From Clostridia bacterium (GTDB taxonomy: Bacteria > Bacillota > Clostridia > JAQVDB01), in NCBI GenBank assembly GCA_028698525.1, contig JAQVDB010000008.1:1-44578 (forward strand): 44,578 nt of DNA. Reading direction: 5' to 3'. Of the stretch, positions 44,479-44,578 are shown piece after piece. The stretch's first letter is position 1. Every line of letters starts with the position of its first letter. The notes below the pieces were generated by a model. That model saw only the letters and a program-made list of their open reading frames with translations. It was not told where the DNA came from and ran no database searches. A program made the position numbers and the translations under genes.

Positions 44479-44578
44479 ATGAAAATAATTGACCAGTTTT
44501 TGCATAAATATCAAAAGAACCTCCGTTATTACGCTCTATTAGCGGACTACTGTCAAGCAGAATGCCAACGATTGTTAA
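44479..44578 (+). CDS. 5' end of an unrecognised gene, cut by the window
   Basis: ATG 44479 follows AAGGGAG at 7 bases and is open to the window end (33 codons, MKIIDQFLHKYQKNLRYYAL and on). The strong divergent promoter with TetR operator supports a real gene. The helical start faintly recalls RelA/SpoT-type small (p)ppGpp synthetases, but 33 residues are not enough to say so. Confidence 0.55.
   Translation, partial: MKIIDQFLHKYQKNLRYYALLADYCQAECQRLL

Overview
The window is A+T-rich DNA of a low-GC, Gram-positive, probably spore-forming anaerobe of the class Clostridia. The reasons are a YteA-type and a YtxC-type sporulation protein, DivIVA/SepF/YlmE/YlmH/YggT cell-division genes, a meso-diaminopimelate dehydrogenase, a Re-citrate-synthase-type enzyme, PyrR attenuators, a T-box leader and GGAGG-type ribosome binding sites with frequent GTG and TTG starts. 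The genus cannot be fixed from sequence reading alone.

Layout. 1-372 holds decayed coding remnants. 355-3835 (minus) is a MacA/MacB-type efflux operon (adaptor, ATPase, permease). It is divergent from an OmpR-type response regulator and its histidine kinase (4037-5913), and the shared intergenic region has 11-nt-phased repeats. 5957-6215 is a junk island: the last part of an ABC sugar permease abutting what looks like the left end of an insertion sequence. 6253-11470 (minus) carries DUF445, YtxC-like, DUF6873, ddh, recX (with an apparent one-base frameshift at the start) and sfsA. 11617-12128 is a six-gene tRNA operon (Val-Asp-Phe-Gly-Cys-Leu) with its own promoter and terminator.

12267-19347 is a histidine operon read hisZ-G-D-C-B-A-F-IE from one strong promoter. 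hisH, which usually sits between hisB and hisA, is absent. 19698-21455 (plus) is rqcH. It converges with the pyrimidine operon (21452-28899, minus: pyrR-uraA-pyrB-pyrC-pyrF-pyrK-pyrD-pyrE), which has PyrR-binding attenuators before pyrR and before uraA. The carbamoyl-phosphate synthase genes are not here.

29052-38917 (minus) runs from a HlyD-like adaptor through ylmE, sepF, yggT, ylmH and divIVA to ileS (under an Ile T-box), DUF5665, yteA, lspA and rluD. This is the familiar division and translation cluster of Firmicutes. 39116-41619 (minus) has a stand-alone ATP-cone protein, a FemAB-family transferase and alanine racemase. 41858-43243 is a Re-citrate synthase-like enzyme preceded by a ydaO-type cyclic-di-AMP riboswitch (43522-43709). 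43806-44372 is a TetR regulator, divergent from a gene cut by the window end. A palindrome in the shared promoter region is its likely operator.

Most of the window is ordinary core metabolism. The points most worth checking are the c-di-AMP riboswitch upstream of the citrate synthase-like gene, the missing hisH, the recX frameshift, and the FemAB/Alr pair.
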